Positions 16,927 through 25,680 of a stretch of 64,000 nt of DNA are shown here, piece after piece. The DNA lies in assembly GCA_964525605.1 (NCBI GenBank), contig CAZGKT010000014.1:1-64000 (forward strand), written 5' to 3'. Below the pieces are notes generated by a model. The model worked only from the letters and a program-made list of their open reading frames with translations, did no database searches and was not told the origin of the DNA. The translations under genes and the position numbers were made by a program. Position 1 is the first letter of the stretch; every line of letters begins with the position of its first letter. The DNA is from CAVTWJ01 sp964525605. GTDB lineage: Bacteria > Oederibacteriota > Muellerivitia > Muellerivitales > Muellerivitaceae.

Positions 16927-18089
16927 CAATAGTTCAGGGAATGGGCGATCAAGAGAAAAGCCTGAGCCAGGAAACAGCAGACAAGAAGAACTTTTCCCCC
17001 CACGCCTATCTTTAAGGCCGCCAGAATGAAAATGGGGAATAGGATGGCCGTGTATCGCATGTAGCTCATACTCAAGATGTCGCCCGAAAAGGCGGGAAAC
17101 AACCCGAGCATAAGCGTATAAACGAAGAAATTCGGGCTGACTTGCTTATAAAGTGGGGTCAAACTCAGCATGACTACGATTAAAAACACTCTGGGCAAAA
17201 AACAAGTATGGGTTCCGGTCATGGTATAGGGATTTTGAATAAAATTTCGGAACAACCAGCCGAAGGGGTTTAATAAATTTGACCAACCGCTGTGGGAAAT
17301 GTAAAACTTTTGTGCGGAAAATCCGCTGAAAGAGTCTCCGGTCCATTCCTTCATTAAAAACAAATAGAGGCCGAAACCTACGCAAAAAGCCAAGGCTGTT
17401 ATGATTCTGGGTAAGAAGGGTTCTTCTCTGGTGTCTTTGCGGTTTCCCCACCCCGCTAGGGCCGATGCAGCCTCCAGAATCCCCGTGGGACGGGCGAGGG
17501 GAAGTAAAAACGCTCCCAATGTGGAGGCACCCCAACGGTTCTTGAGGGAGTAATAAAAGAAAACCATCGTTAAAAGCCAAAATAGGGATTCGGTATAGAT
17601 CAAGCCGGAATAAAAGGCGGTGGGAAAAGCTAAACTCCAAATACAGGCCCGGAAGGCAATCGGTTCGTCCCAGAGGTTTTTGACCAGCAAATAGAAATAG
17701 GCCGTTGCTACCAGGGCGAAAAGTTGAGACAAGCCTAGGCCTGCCAGCCAGGAGATTCCTCCCGCGGGGGGAGTACACCAACGGATCAAGAGGGGCCAAA
17801 GGGGAAAAAATACATTACTCAGATGGTTCGGGCTGTATCCGTGAGCCGCCAAGTAAAGATAGTGTTGGGCATCCCATGTTTGGTATGCCGTCTGGAGGGA
17901 CGGGATCTCCTGGGCGGGGTCGTGGAAATTGGCGAGGTAGTTGCCGGTTTGAAAGGCAAAACAGTGATAGCCAAGTGCTATGAACAAAAGGACGCAAATC
18001 TTGACGATGAAAGTGATCCCTATAATTCTTAAGAGATTATGATTCATGGCTTCCATTCTGTTGAATAGGGTTAAAGGGTTGATTCCCAT
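16917..18089 (-). CDS. PIG-V-like integral membrane mannosyltransferase
   Basis: 390 residues with many hydrophobic helices. It resembles bacterial homologues of GPI mannosyltransferase PIG-V (GT76), lipid-linked-sugar-dependent enzymes. Features are an early loop WDAQHYLYLAAHGYS with the Asp of the GT-C type, FFPLWPLLIRW, a Tyr-Thr-Glu-Ser motif (SGLIYTESLFWLLTM) and PLARPTGILEA. Bacteria lack GPI anchors, so the natural acceptor is probably a surface glycan or glycoprotein. Its role here is unknown. The start is uncertain: Met codons at 18089, 18056 and 18047 are possible. It is transcribed towards nuoN. Confidence 0.7.
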   Translation of the reverse strand: MGINPLTLFNRMEAMNHNLLRIIGITFIVKICVLLFIALGYHCFAFQTGNYLANFHDPAQEIPSLQTAYQTWDAQHYLYLAAHGYSPNHLSNVFFPLWPLLIRWCTPPAGGISWLAGLGLSQLFALVATAYFYLLVKNLWDEPIAFRACIWSLAFPTAFYSGLIYTESLFWLLTMVFFYYSLKNRWGASTLGAFLLPLARPTGILEAASALAGWGNRKDTREEPFLPRIITALAFCVGFGLYLFLMKEWTGDSFSGFSAQKFYISHSGWSNLLNPFGWLFRNFIQNPYTMTGTHTCFLPRVFLIVVMLSLTPLYKQVSPNFFVYTLMLGLFPAFSGDILSMSYMRYTAILFPIFILAALKIGVGGKVLLVCCFLAQAFLLIAHSLNYWAG

Positions 18090-18154
18090 TTCAAAGGTTG
18101 CTAAACCAGGGCGGTGTAGTTGAAGAGATTATCGGCGAAAAGAGGAGGTTTGGC

Positions 18155-18460
18155 ATGCGTGTGATCGCGGATTTGTGCGTGGTTCCCCTGGGTGTGGGAG
18201 TTTCTGTTTCCGAATACGTGGTGGTTTGCGAAAAAGTCTTGAAGGAAGCAGGTCTAAAAACCCAATTACACGCCTACGGAACGAACCTGGAGGGGGAATG
18301 GGATGAGGTTTTTGCGGCCATTAAGCATTGTCACGAGGCTGTTCATCAGATGGGCGCTCCCCGAATCACGACAACTCTCAAATTCGGAACCAGGACGGAC
18401 AAGGCTCAGACCATGGAAGATAAGATCAAAAGCGTTGAAAAACGCTTAAAAAACAAATAA
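18155..18460 (+). CDS. MTH1187/YkoF-family thiamine-binding-like protein
   Basis: 101 residues from ATG 18155, which has a strong GAGGAGG site seven bases upstream; the frame is open from 18098. The protein belongs to the small ferredoxin-fold family formerly called DUF77. It opens with RVIADLCVVPLGVGVSVSEY and includes QLHAYGTNLEGEWDEV and the final QMGAPRITTTLKFGTRTDK. Family members bind thiamine or related molecules. No thiamine gene or TPP riboswitch is adjacent, so the physiological ligand is not shown by context. Confidence 0.85.
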   Translation: MRVIADLCVVPLGVGVSVSEYVVVCEKVLKEAGLKTQLHAYGTNLEGEWDEVFAAIKHCHEAVHQMGAPRITTTLKFGTRTDKAQTMEDKIKSVEKRLKNK

Positions 18461-18573
18461 TTTTCTAAATCGTTTTTTCTGAGAAACCCTTTTTAACTTC
18501 ATTTTAAGATAAAATATAAACGGGTTTCATCTCCTCTTGGCGGAGGAGTTGATTGAATGTTTTGGGGGTGAAT

Positions 18574-19038
18574 ATGATGAAGGCTTCCGACCGGAAGGCC
18601 AGCGGGTTTACATTGATTGAATTAATGATTGTGGTCGCCATCATCGGTATTTTGGCGGCGATCGCTATTCCGAAATTCGGACAAATGTTGGAAAAATCAC
18701 GCGAAGGATCTACGAAGGGTATTTTGGGGAGTCTCAGATCGACGGCGTGCATGTACTACGGGGATCAGCAAGGTATTTGGCCGTCAACGCTGAACACCTA
18801 TTCCGTCTATTCATTCAGTAAATACATGGATTCCATTTCGTCGGTTAAGGCGACGGGGTATTTCGTGACCGGATCAACTTCTCCAGTGGGAAATTTGGTG
18901 ACACTGACGGCACAAGCCCAGGTGCCAACGGCTGGTGGTATTGGGTGGTTATACGACAGTACGAATGGGGTCGTTTATGTTAACAGTACGATAAAAGATT
19001 CCAAGACCATCCCATATTCTTTCTACGGCTTTGAATAA
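18574..19038 (+). CDS. Type IV-type prepilin / pseudopilin
   Basis: 154 residues from ATG 18574, preceded by GGGGGTG. It has a short basic leader, then the prepilin peptidase site G11|F12 followed by TLIELMIVVAIIGILAAIAI, with the conserved Glu at mature position 5. The rest is a soluble pilin-like domain containing a single Cys. The 154-residue length fits a major pilin or a type II secretion pseudopilin. No assembly ATPase, platform protein or peptidase gene is nearby, so it must use a machine encoded elsewhere. The frame extends to TTG 18553, a less likely start. Confidence 0.88.
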   Translation: MMKASDRKASGFTLIELMIVVAIIGILAAIAIPKFGQMLEKSREGSTKGILGSLRSTACMYYGDQQGIWPSTLNTYSVYSFSKYMDSISSVKATGYFVTGSTSPVGNLVTLTAQAQVPTAGGIGWLYDSTNGVVYVNSTIKDSKTIPYSFYGFE

Positions 19039-19171
19039 ACTTCTTTTTTTGTAACTGGAACTTGTTAATAACTGTCTTCGTAAATTTTCAGGTGCCTTAG
19101 CTTTTTTTCTGGATTTCATCAGAGTGGCCAAGATCAACAGGATTGAAAAAAGGGAAGATCTGAAAACGACC

Positions 19172-20092
19172 ATGAAGTGTGCCTTAGGTTTTATCTTGGC
19201 CTTAAGTGTGTGGAACGGCTTGGTCTCTGCATGGGCCGAACCCCTCCCCCCCGTTCCGGTTATTCCGGCGGAAGACTCCGATGTGCTTCCCCCTTCTGGC
19301 GTTGAAACTCCCGTCCTCCTTCCATCGGATGATGATGCAAAACGGGCTTCAACAGAAAATTCACGCTCCCAGGCAAGCACCCCGCCTCCAACCTTCACAT
19401 CGACACCCGTGGCGACGACTTCGACGCCGGGTTCATTTCTCGCGCCATCACCTGCTCCTACCTCAAAAGAAAGTTTGGGAAAGGAGAGAACGATCGTCCC
19501 CGCTCCTCCCCGAGGTGGACTATTTGATTATTTTCCCGCGACACTGGGACATCAGGCGGAATTTGTCTATTTAAAAGCTGGAAAAGGGGAAACTGCTCCA
19601 CGCCGATTCACCATTCAATGCGTGGATTACAAGTCCAACTCCGATGGATCGGTGGTGGCAGTTTTCGAAAATTCCCAGACCGGAACCCCGGTTCGGGAGG
19701 CTTATCTTATTTCCAACGAGGAGGTAGTCCTTACACGGACGGGCGATAAAACCTTCCGAGGCGATACTCTAATCAAAATGCCTCAACCTCCTAAAAATTC
19801 TCTTTGGGAACAGCAGGAGGAAAACTATCGGCGTATGTTCAAAACTACCTTGGGGCAGGCGCAGGTGCTTCAAAAAACCTATCCCAGTTGCCTGATTGTG
19901 GAAGAAATAGACATAAAAGATGAGAAGAAAGTCGGTGTCCGTTATTTTTATTACGCCAAGGGTATCGGTTTGATTTCTCTTGAAACCTACACTCCGAGGT
20001 TGAAATTGATTCAAACTCAGTCATTCGTCCTTGATCAAGAAACATCCCTTTCTGAAGATCCCCCTTCAAATAATGGAATGGGGTACCGTTAG
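19172..20092 (+). CDS. Secreted protein of unknown function
   Basis: 306 residues from ATG 19172; the frame is open from GTG 19124. I chose the internal ATG because it begins a clean signal peptide (MKCALGFILALSVWNGLVSA). A Pro/Ser/Thr-rich low-complexity linker follows over about 100 residues. A compact domain then begins near GLFDYFPATLGHQAEFVYLK and ends in GIGLISLETYTPRLKL. The domain resembles lipoprotein-like beta domains often annotated hypothetical, and I cannot name a family. It follows the prepilin and may be extracytoplasmic with it. Confidence 0.6.
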   Translation: MKCALGFILALSVWNGLVSAWAEPLPPVPVIPAEDSDVLPPSGVETPVLLPSDDDAKRASTENSRSQASTPPPTFTSTPVATTSTPGSFLAPSPAPTSKESLGKERTIVPAPPRGGLFDYFPATLGHQAEFVYLKAGKGETAPRRFTIQCVDYKSNSDGSVVAVFENSQTGTPVREAYLISNEEVVLTRTGDKTFRGDTLIKMPQPPKNSLWEQQEENYRRMFKTTLGQAQVLQKTYPSCLIVEEIDIKDEKKVGVRYFYYAKGIGLISLETYTPRLKLIQTQSFVLDQETSLSEDPPSNNGMGYR

Positions 20093-20319
20093 GTCCGTCC
20101 TACCAAAGATGGGGCACTTCTACCCAAGAAGTCCTTTGTTTTCATGTGTTCGGCTTCCAAAGGTATTGCGATTTTAAAAGAGTCAAGGTTAATATGCCTC
20201 CCCTAAGTTCGGCCTCGGGCATTTTCGCTTTCACTTTTGTCCCGGCCTTTGGATGGAGGCTTGTAAACAACCTGCGATCTATTATTTAAGTTATTAATTT
20301 TCTGGGGAGGAATTCGTTG

Positions 20320-22146
20320 ATGGAAAATGAAATCATTGTTGGAATCGGCGGCGCCGCCGGGGATGGTGGAGCTTCCACCGGAAACAACCTGGCCCAATCC
20401 TGTGCCCGCTTAGGGCTTTATGTCTACCAGTACACCAGCTACCAATCCTTGATTCGTGGCGGACATTCTTGGGTTCGTCTGCGCATCGCTTCCCAGGCCC
20501 CCAAATGTATGGGAGACCAGGTTCAAGCCATGATCGCTTTGAACCAGGATTCGATAGATCGACACTTGCAGGAACTAAAGGCCGGCGGATTGTGCGTATT
20601 CAATGGAGACAAGGTCAAGCCCGGTCCGGCTCCCGAGGGAGTTCAATTGTGCCCCCTGCCGGTTTTTGAACTGGCGGGCAAGGACGCCCTGCCCATCATG
20701 CAGAACACCGTGTGTCTGGGCGGGTTGGTCGGCCTTCTGGGCCTTGATTTCTCCGCACTGGAATCAGTTTTTCATCACACTTTTGCAAAGAAGCCTCAAG
20801 TGGTAGCCGCCAACGTGGCAGCCGCCAAGTCGGGCTTTGACTTCGTCAAGAAAACGTATAAACCCCACGCTGTTTCCTTGAAAAAGGGAACAGCCAAGCT
20901 CGCCATGGTTCAAGGTAATGAAATTTTGGCCATGGGTGCCGCCAATGCCGGCTGTAAATTCTACGTGGCCTACCCTATGAGCCCGGCCACCGGAATTTTA
21001 CATTGGATGGGAGCCAACGGAAGAGAAATGGGCATTTGTGTTCGCCAAGTTGAGGATGAGATCGCCGTGGCCAATATGGCGATCGGCGCGGGGCATATGG
21101 GAGTTCGCTCAATGTGCGCTACCTCGGGAGGGGGATTTGCCCTCATGACCGAGGCCGTCGGATTGGCCGGCATCATGGAAACACCCGTCGTCATGATCAA
21201 CGTGATGCGGGGAGGACCCTCGACGGGCCTGCCGACCAAACAAGAACAGGGTGATCTGAATCAAGCCATCGGCGCTTCCCAGGGTGATTTTCCCCGCATC
21301 ATCATCACACCAACTTCCATCGCGGATTGTTACAACACAATGGAAGAATCTTTCAATCTGGCTGAAAAATACCAGTGCCCGGTGTTGATATTTTCCGATC
21401 TATTGATGAGCGAGGGTCACATGACGCTTGAAACCTCTTATCTCGATCGGGATTTCAAGATCGACCGAGGTGAGATGATTTTCGAGGATGACGGAACCCC
21501 CAAAAATTATCTTCGGTACAAAGACACCCCTTCTGGAATTTCTCCCCGCGCTATTCCCAGCCTCCCCAATCATCTTTACGTGGCGGCTTCTGACGAACAC
21601 GATGAGGATGGTGTGTTGATCTCCGATATGTATACAGACCCCGTCGTCCGAAAAAAAATGGTTGATAAGCGTTCTCGTAAGATGGAAACGGTCGTAAAAA
21701 ATTACGCGATTCCTTTGAAAATCGATGGACCGGCAGATGCGGATCTGACCTTGATAACTTATGGTTCCACCTGGGGCGTGGTCAGTGAGGCGGTAGAACG
21801 CCTCAACAAAGAAGGGCTCAAGGTCAACCACCTATCCTTCAAATACCTGGTGCCGTTCCAAGAGAAAGAAGCCAAGGCGATTTTAGGAAAAGCCAAAAAG
21901 ACTTGCGTCGTTGAAATGAACAAAAGCGGACAATTCTCCCGCCATTTAAGAGCTGAAACGGGAATCACGGCGCACGCGGATATCCGCAAATACGACGGAG
22001 AGCCTTTCGAACCGAAACATGTTATCGCTGCGGTGAAGGAAGTACTCGGCGGCAAACCCCTGGTGGAGTGCCAGTCACTTGAGCCGGGATGGCGATCACC
22101 CCATCCCCCGGGACCGGGAGTTTTATCAACGACTTCGGTTCACTGA
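20320..22146 (+). CDS. korA: 2-oxoacid:ferredoxin oxidoreductase, fused gamma-alpha subunit (2-oxoglutarate type)
   Basis: Converts 2-oxoglutarate plus CoA to succinyl-CoA with ferredoxin, or the reverse. The 608 residues comprise an N-terminal gamma domain (GIGGAAGDGGASTGNNLAQ and SYQSLIRGGHSWVRLRI, to about 190). An alpha domain follows, starting at AMGAANAGCKFYVAYPMSPA and including VMINVMRGGPSTGLPTKQEQ and a C-terminal transketolase-like domain. This gamma-alpha order matches KorA-type proteins. GGGGAGG precedes ATG 20320, with TTG 20317 just upstream. korB follows after 42 bases. The substrate is inferred from family resemblance. Confidence 0.9.
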   Translation: MENEIIVGIGGAAGDGGASTGNNLAQSCARLGLYVYQYTSYQSLIRGGHSWVRLRIASQAPKCMGDQVQAMIALNQDSIDRHLQELKAGGLCVFNGDKVKPGPAPEGVQLCPLPVFELAGKDALPIMQNTVCLGGLVGLLGLDFSALESVFHHTFAKKPQVVAANVAAAKSGFDFVKKTYKPHAVSLKKGTAKLAMVQGNEILAMGAANAGCKFYVAYPMSPATGILHWMGANGREMGICVRQVEDEIAVANMAIGAGHMGVRSMCATSGGGFALMTEAVGLAGIMETPVVMINVMRGGPSTGLPTKQEQGDLNQAIGASQGDFPRIIITPTSIADCYNTMEESFNLAEKYQCPVLIFSDLLMSEGHMTLETSYLDRDFKIDRGEMIFEDDGTPKNYLRYKDTPSGISPRAIPSLPNHLYVAASDEHDEDGVLISDMYTDPVVRKKMVDKRSRKMETVVKNYAIPLKIDGPADADLTLITYGSTWGVVSEAVERLNKEGLKVNHLSFKYLVPFQEKEAKAILGKAKKTCVVEMNKSGQFSRHLRAETGITAHADIRKYDGEPFEPKHVIAAVKEVLGGKPLVECQSLEPGWRSPHPPGPGVLSTTSVH

Positions 22147-22188
22147 TCGAAAACATTATTCCCTAAGGGGAGCTTCAAGGAGGAATTT

Positions 22189-23085
22189 ATGCCGACAGCA
22201 GGAACTTTAGCGCCTCGTGACGCGAAACTTTACAAACCGGAAATCCCGCCCGATTGGTGTCCGGGATGCGGGGATTATGGCGTTTTGACCGTGCTCCAGC
22301 GGGCGGTGGGCGAACTTGGAATTCCGAACGAGGAAGTTATGGTTGTTTCGGGAATTGGTTGCTCTTCAAACCTTCCGGGTTTTTTCAAATCTTACGGCAT
22401 GCATAGCCTGCACGGCCGGTCCTTGCCGGTCGCCACCGGGGCAAAATTGGCCAACCATGGAATGACCGTCATTGCCTGTGGCGGGGACGGCGACGGCTAC
22501 GGGATTGGACAGGGACATTTCGTCCATTCCATCCGGCGCAACATCAACCTGACCTATATTGTCATGGACAATGAAATCTATGGATTGACCACTGGACAGA
22601 CTTCTCCTACTTCCGAAGTGGGAATGAAAACCAAGTCTACCCCACATGGAAATCCTGAAGGCCAATTGAATCCTATGGTTATGAGCCTGGCGGCGGGGTG
22701 CGGGTTTGTTGCCCGTGGATTCTCAGGAGACATTAACCATCTCAAAAGTCTCTATATTCAGGCTCTGCAGTATCCAGGGTTCGCTCATATTGATGTTTTT
22801 AGTCCCTGTGTGACATTCAACAAGCAGAATACCTTTGGCTGGTTCAAAGAACGTGTCTACAAGCTGGAGGATGCCGGTCACAACCCTTCGGACTGGAATA
22901 TGGCTATGGAAAGGGCCAAGGAATGGGGCGCCAAGATCCCCATCGGGGTTTTGTATAAAAATCCCAACCCCAAGCCCTCCATCGATGCTGCAGACCCTAC
23001 CCTACAAGGAACACCGCTGGCCCGACAGATGAATCTTTCACCCAACAAGGAAACCCGTAAAAAATTAATCGAAGAGTATGTCTAA
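22189..23085 (+). CDS. korB: 2-oxoacid:ferredoxin oxidoreductase, beta subunit (2-oxoglutarate type)
   Basis: 298 residues; the subunit that binds thiamine diphosphate and partners KorA. WCPGCGDYGVLT near residue 24 supplies cluster-binding Cys residues. SGIGCSSNLPGFFKSYGMHS, LHGRSLPVATGAKLAN and the TPP/Mg motif GGDGDGYGIGQGHFVHSIRR are classical. MDNEIYGLTTGQTSPTS and the final SPCVTFNKQNTFGWFK complete the family pattern. AAGGAGGAATTT precedes the ATG. The alpha/beta pair lacks a separate delta ferredoxin subunit, but a four-cluster ferredoxin gene lies just downstream. Confidence 0.93.
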   Translation: MPTAGTLAPRDAKLYKPEIPPDWCPGCGDYGVLTVLQRAVGELGIPNEEVMVVSGIGCSSNLPGFFKSYGMHSLHGRSLPVATGAKLANHGMTVIACGGDGDGYGIGQGHFVHSIRRNINLTYIVMDNEIYGLTTGQTSPTSEVGMKTKSTPHGNPEGQLNPMVMSLAAGCGFVARGFSGDINHLKSLYIQALQYPGFAHIDVFSPCVTFNKQNTFGWFKERVYKLEDAGHNPSDWNMAMERAKEWGAKIPIGVLYKNPNPKPSIDAADPTLQGTPLARQMNLSPNKETRKKLIEEYV

Positions 23086-23132
23086 TACCCCCCCAAGGGT
23101 TTTCTTCTAATAGGTTATAAAAACGAAGCGAC

Positions 23133-23168
23133 AAAAGGCCCTTCCGACGAGAAGGGCCTTTTCTTTTC
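23133..23168 (+). terminator. Rho-independent terminator after korAB
   Basis: AAAAGGCCCTTC and GAAGGGCCTTTT form a near-perfect stem around a short loop (CGAC), followed by TTTTCTTTT. It separates korAB from the ferredoxin gene. Confidence 0.88.
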
Positions 23169-23236
23169 AAAGGCCTTTTGTTTAAATAATCCACCTAAGC
23201 TGTCAGGTTTCTTGCTTTGAACCTAGGGGAGCGTTC

Positions 23237-23680
23237 ATGCCGCACGTCATTTTGGATAATTGTATTGGCTGCACCCTTTGCGCGATCAAATGCCCCACCG
23301 AAGCCATCGCTGGCGACAAAAAGAATCTTCACCACATTGACCCGGCATTATGTATCGATTGCGGTGTTTGCGGGATCTTCTGTCCGGTCGAGGCTATCAT
23401 CGACCCTCTGGGTGACATCGTAAAAAAAATAAAACCACTCGCCATTCCAAAAGCCAAGGTGGACCCTGAAACCTGCACGGCTTGCGAGTTTTGCGTTGAT
23501 ATTTGTCCCTTTGATTGCATTTCCATGCAACCTCGGCATGACCACCCTGAGTTTTTTAAAATCGCCGTCGTCGACGAGAAAAAATGCGTCAGCTGCAAGC
23601 TTTGCGAGACCGTTTGCATCAAGGAAAGCATCTCAGTCGAAAGGCCTGCGCCTAACCTGGCTTTTACACCGAACCGTTAA
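23237..23680 (+). CDS. Polyferredoxin with four [4Fe-4S] motifs
   Basis: 147 residues containing four CxxCxxCxxxC motifs: CIGCTLCAIKC, CIDCGVCGIFC, CTACEFCVDIC and CVSCKLCETVC. This is two bacterial-type two-cluster ferredoxin units in tandem, joined by a linker around PLGDIVKKIKPLAIPKAKVD. It is a soluble electron carrier. Its position between korAB and a ferredoxin-NADP reductase suggests that it carries electrons from 2-oxoglutarate oxidation to NADP, or the reverse. The motif architecture is directly visible; the partners are inferred. Confidence 0.88.
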   Translation: MPHVILDNCIGCTLCAIKCPTEAIAGDKKNLHHIDPALCIDCGVCGIFCPVEAIIDPLGDIVKKIKPLAIPKAKVDPETCTACEFCVDICPFDCISMQPRHDHPEFFKIAVVDEKKCVSCKLCETVCIKESISVERPAPNLAFTPNR

Positions 23681-23809
23681 ACACTCTTTGCTTGGGTTTG
23701 CACTTTGAACGCAGGAGAAATCGAACGAATTTTGTTTTAATGGAGCGTATCGTCTGCCGAAAAGACAATCATTTTAATTTGTTCTTATCTCGAATCTGGG
23801 GGGAGTTCC

Positions 23810-24799
23810 ATGCTTGAGGAAGTATTTGACATCATCATCATTGGCGCAGGTCCAGCCGGAATGTTCGGAGGGTTTTACGCGGGTCTTCGGGGAATGAAAG
23901 TTAAATTGATTGATTCGCTGGAACAGTTAGGTGGTCAGATTTCGGCAATGTATCCTGAAAAAGATATCTATGATGTGGCAGGTTTTCCTCGCGTGGCGGG
24001 GAAAGTACTCGTGAAAGACCTGGAAGAGCAGTTGAGCCGATTCCATCCGACTTTATCCCTTGGGGAGAAAGTCACCTCGCTGGTCAAGCGTCCCGATCAA
24101 ATATTTGAACTCATGACGGATAAAGGCTTAAACCACTATAGCAAGACAGTCGTTCTCACTCTTGGAATGGGATCATTCACGCCCAAAAAACATCCCAATC
24201 CTGAATTAGTGCCTTTTGAAGGGAAGGGTGTCAATTATGGCGTGCTTTCCTTAGAACCTTTCAAGGGCAAACGGGTCATCATTGTCGGGGGTGGGGATAG
24301 CGCTCTCGATTGGGCTCTGATGCTGGAACCTATCGCCAGTCATGTGATGCTTCTTCACCGTCGGGACGAGTTTCGCGCCCACGAATCTTCCGTCCAAAAG
24401 CTGAAGGCATCCCAAGTTGAGGTCAAACTCTGGTACGAACTCAAAACGGTCAAGGGTAATGGCCGGGTGGAACAAGCGGTCATTTACGAGAACCACACGA
24501 AAGCTGAAGAAACCGTGCCGGCTGATTTTGTAATCCTTAATTTCGGTTTTCAGGCCTCACTTTCTTTTCTGAAAGATTGGGGATTGGCTTTGGAAAAAAA
24601 CAAGATCCCCGTGAACCAAAAGATGGAAACTAATATTCCTGGAATTTACGCAGCCGGGGATATCGCTACTCATCCGGGTAAACTGGATTTGATCGCCACT
24701 GGGTTTTCCGAGGGCGCGACAGCTGTCAATTTCGCAAAGGTTTACATCAACCCCAGCGAGAAAGCCGAGCCTGGTCATAGTTCCAGCTTGAAATTATAA
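23810..24799 (+). CDS. Thioredoxin-reductase-like ferredoxin-NADP reductase
   Basis: 329 residues. The FAD motif is GAGPAG near residue 12. The FAD-binding stretch EQLGGQISAMYPEKDIYDVAGFP is the signature of YumC-type FNRs. A second Rossmann motif GGGDSALDWAL lies near residue 160 and the C-terminal FAD site AAGDIATHPGKLDLIATG follows. The CxxC redox pair of true thioredoxin reductase is absent at the expected place, supporting the FNR assignment. It probably exchanges electrons between the adjacent polyferredoxin and NADP(H). A GGGGGGAG site precedes the ATG. Confidence 0.88.
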   Translation: MLEEVFDIIIIGAGPAGMFGGFYAGLRGMKVKLIDSLEQLGGQISAMYPEKDIYDVAGFPRVAGKVLVKDLEEQLSRFHPTLSLGEKVTSLVKRPDQIFELMTDKGLNHYSKTVVLTLGMGSFTPKKHPNPELVPFEGKGVNYGVLSLEPFKGKRVIIVGGGDSALDWALMLEPIASHVMLLHRRDEFRAHESSVQKLKASQVEVKLWYELKTVKGNGRVEQAVIYENHTKAEETVPADFVILNFGFQASLSFLKDWGLALEKNKIPVNQKMETNIPGIYAAGDIATHPGKLDLIATGFSEGATAVNFAKVYINPSEKAEPGHSSSLKL

Positions 24800-24878
24800 A
24801 TGGTAGGAGCAGTTCCCTTCACCTTGTTTCCGGCATGTCCAGGGATTCGAGGTTGAAAAAAGTATTCAGGAGACGAAT

Positions 24879-25646
24879 ATGTCGATTGACGTGAGAACTC
24901 AGAAGGGCGCGGGAATAACCCTGCGGCAGGACGAGTGGTGGCTGGAGTCCTTGGGCATCGGGTTGGGTCTTCTGGCCTTTATTGTTTACATGACCTGGGC
25001 CGCTTTTACCCCCTATGGGCCCCACGGCGAGGTTTATTACCAGTGGGGTTCCTATGTGTCCCCCGCCTTTTCCCCCTTTCTCAGTCCATCCTGGTTCAAG
25101 TGGTCTCCGGCCATTCTGATTCTGTGGGCGCCTGCTGGATTTCGCGGCACTTGTTATTACTTCCGCAAAGCCTATTACCGAGCCCTCTTTCAGGATCCAC
25201 CCGCCTGCGCCGTGGGCGAGGAGCCCCGTGACTACAAGGGGGAACAGGGTTTTCCTTTTGTCCTCCAAAACATCCATCGGTATTTTCTCTATTTGGCGGT
25301 GTTGCTGGTGATCAACCATTGGATTGACCTCGTCAAAGCCTTCACGATCGAAGGGCCCAAAACTTACTGGGTGGGGACAGGAACCGTGGTTCTCTTGGCG
25401 GATACCCTGCTTCTGACCTTTTATGTTTTCAGTTGTCATGCTTGGCGGCATCTGGTGGGCGGTAAATTGGATTGCTTCTCCAATTGCGCCGCAAATGACT
25501 TCCGTTACAAGGTCTGGTGTCGGGTAAGCAAAATGAACGAGGACCATCCTCTTTGGGGCTGGCTTTCCCTTTTCACGGTGGGATTCGCCGATCTTTACGT
25601 GCGTCTGGTGGCTATGGGGATATGGACGGACATCAAGATTTTTTAA
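24879..25646 (+). CDS. sdhC: Succinate dehydrogenase/fumarate reductase membrane anchor (cytochrome b-type)
   Basis: 255 residues with about five hydrophobic helices and several His residues suited to haem ligation (NIHRYFLY, INHWIDLVK, SCHAWRHLVGG). Features such as PAGFRGTCYYFRKAYYRAL resemble the single-chain anchors of actinobacterial/acidobacterial-type Sdh (Mycobacterium Sdh1-like), not the SdhC/SdhD pair of E. coli. It lies directly upstream of sdhA and sdhB, with no sdhD seen. CAGGAG precedes the ATG. The direction (succinate oxidation or fumarate reduction) cannot be decided from sequence. Confidence 0.85.
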   Translation: MSIDVRTQKGAGITLRQDEWWLESLGIGLGLLAFIVYMTWAAFTPYGPHGEVYYQWGSYVSPAFSPFLSPSWFKWSPAILILWAPAGFRGTCYYFRKAYYRALFQDPPACAVGEEPRDYKGEQGFPFVLQNIHRYFLYLAVLLVINHWIDLVKAFTIEGPKTYWVGTGTVVLLADTLLLTFYVFSCHAWRHLVGGKLDCFSNCAANDFRYKVWCRVSKMNEDHPLWGWLSLFTVGFADLYVRLVAMGIWTDIKIF

Positions 25647-25680
25647 AAAGTAAATGAGCGGACGGGGGAGTTTAAAAACC

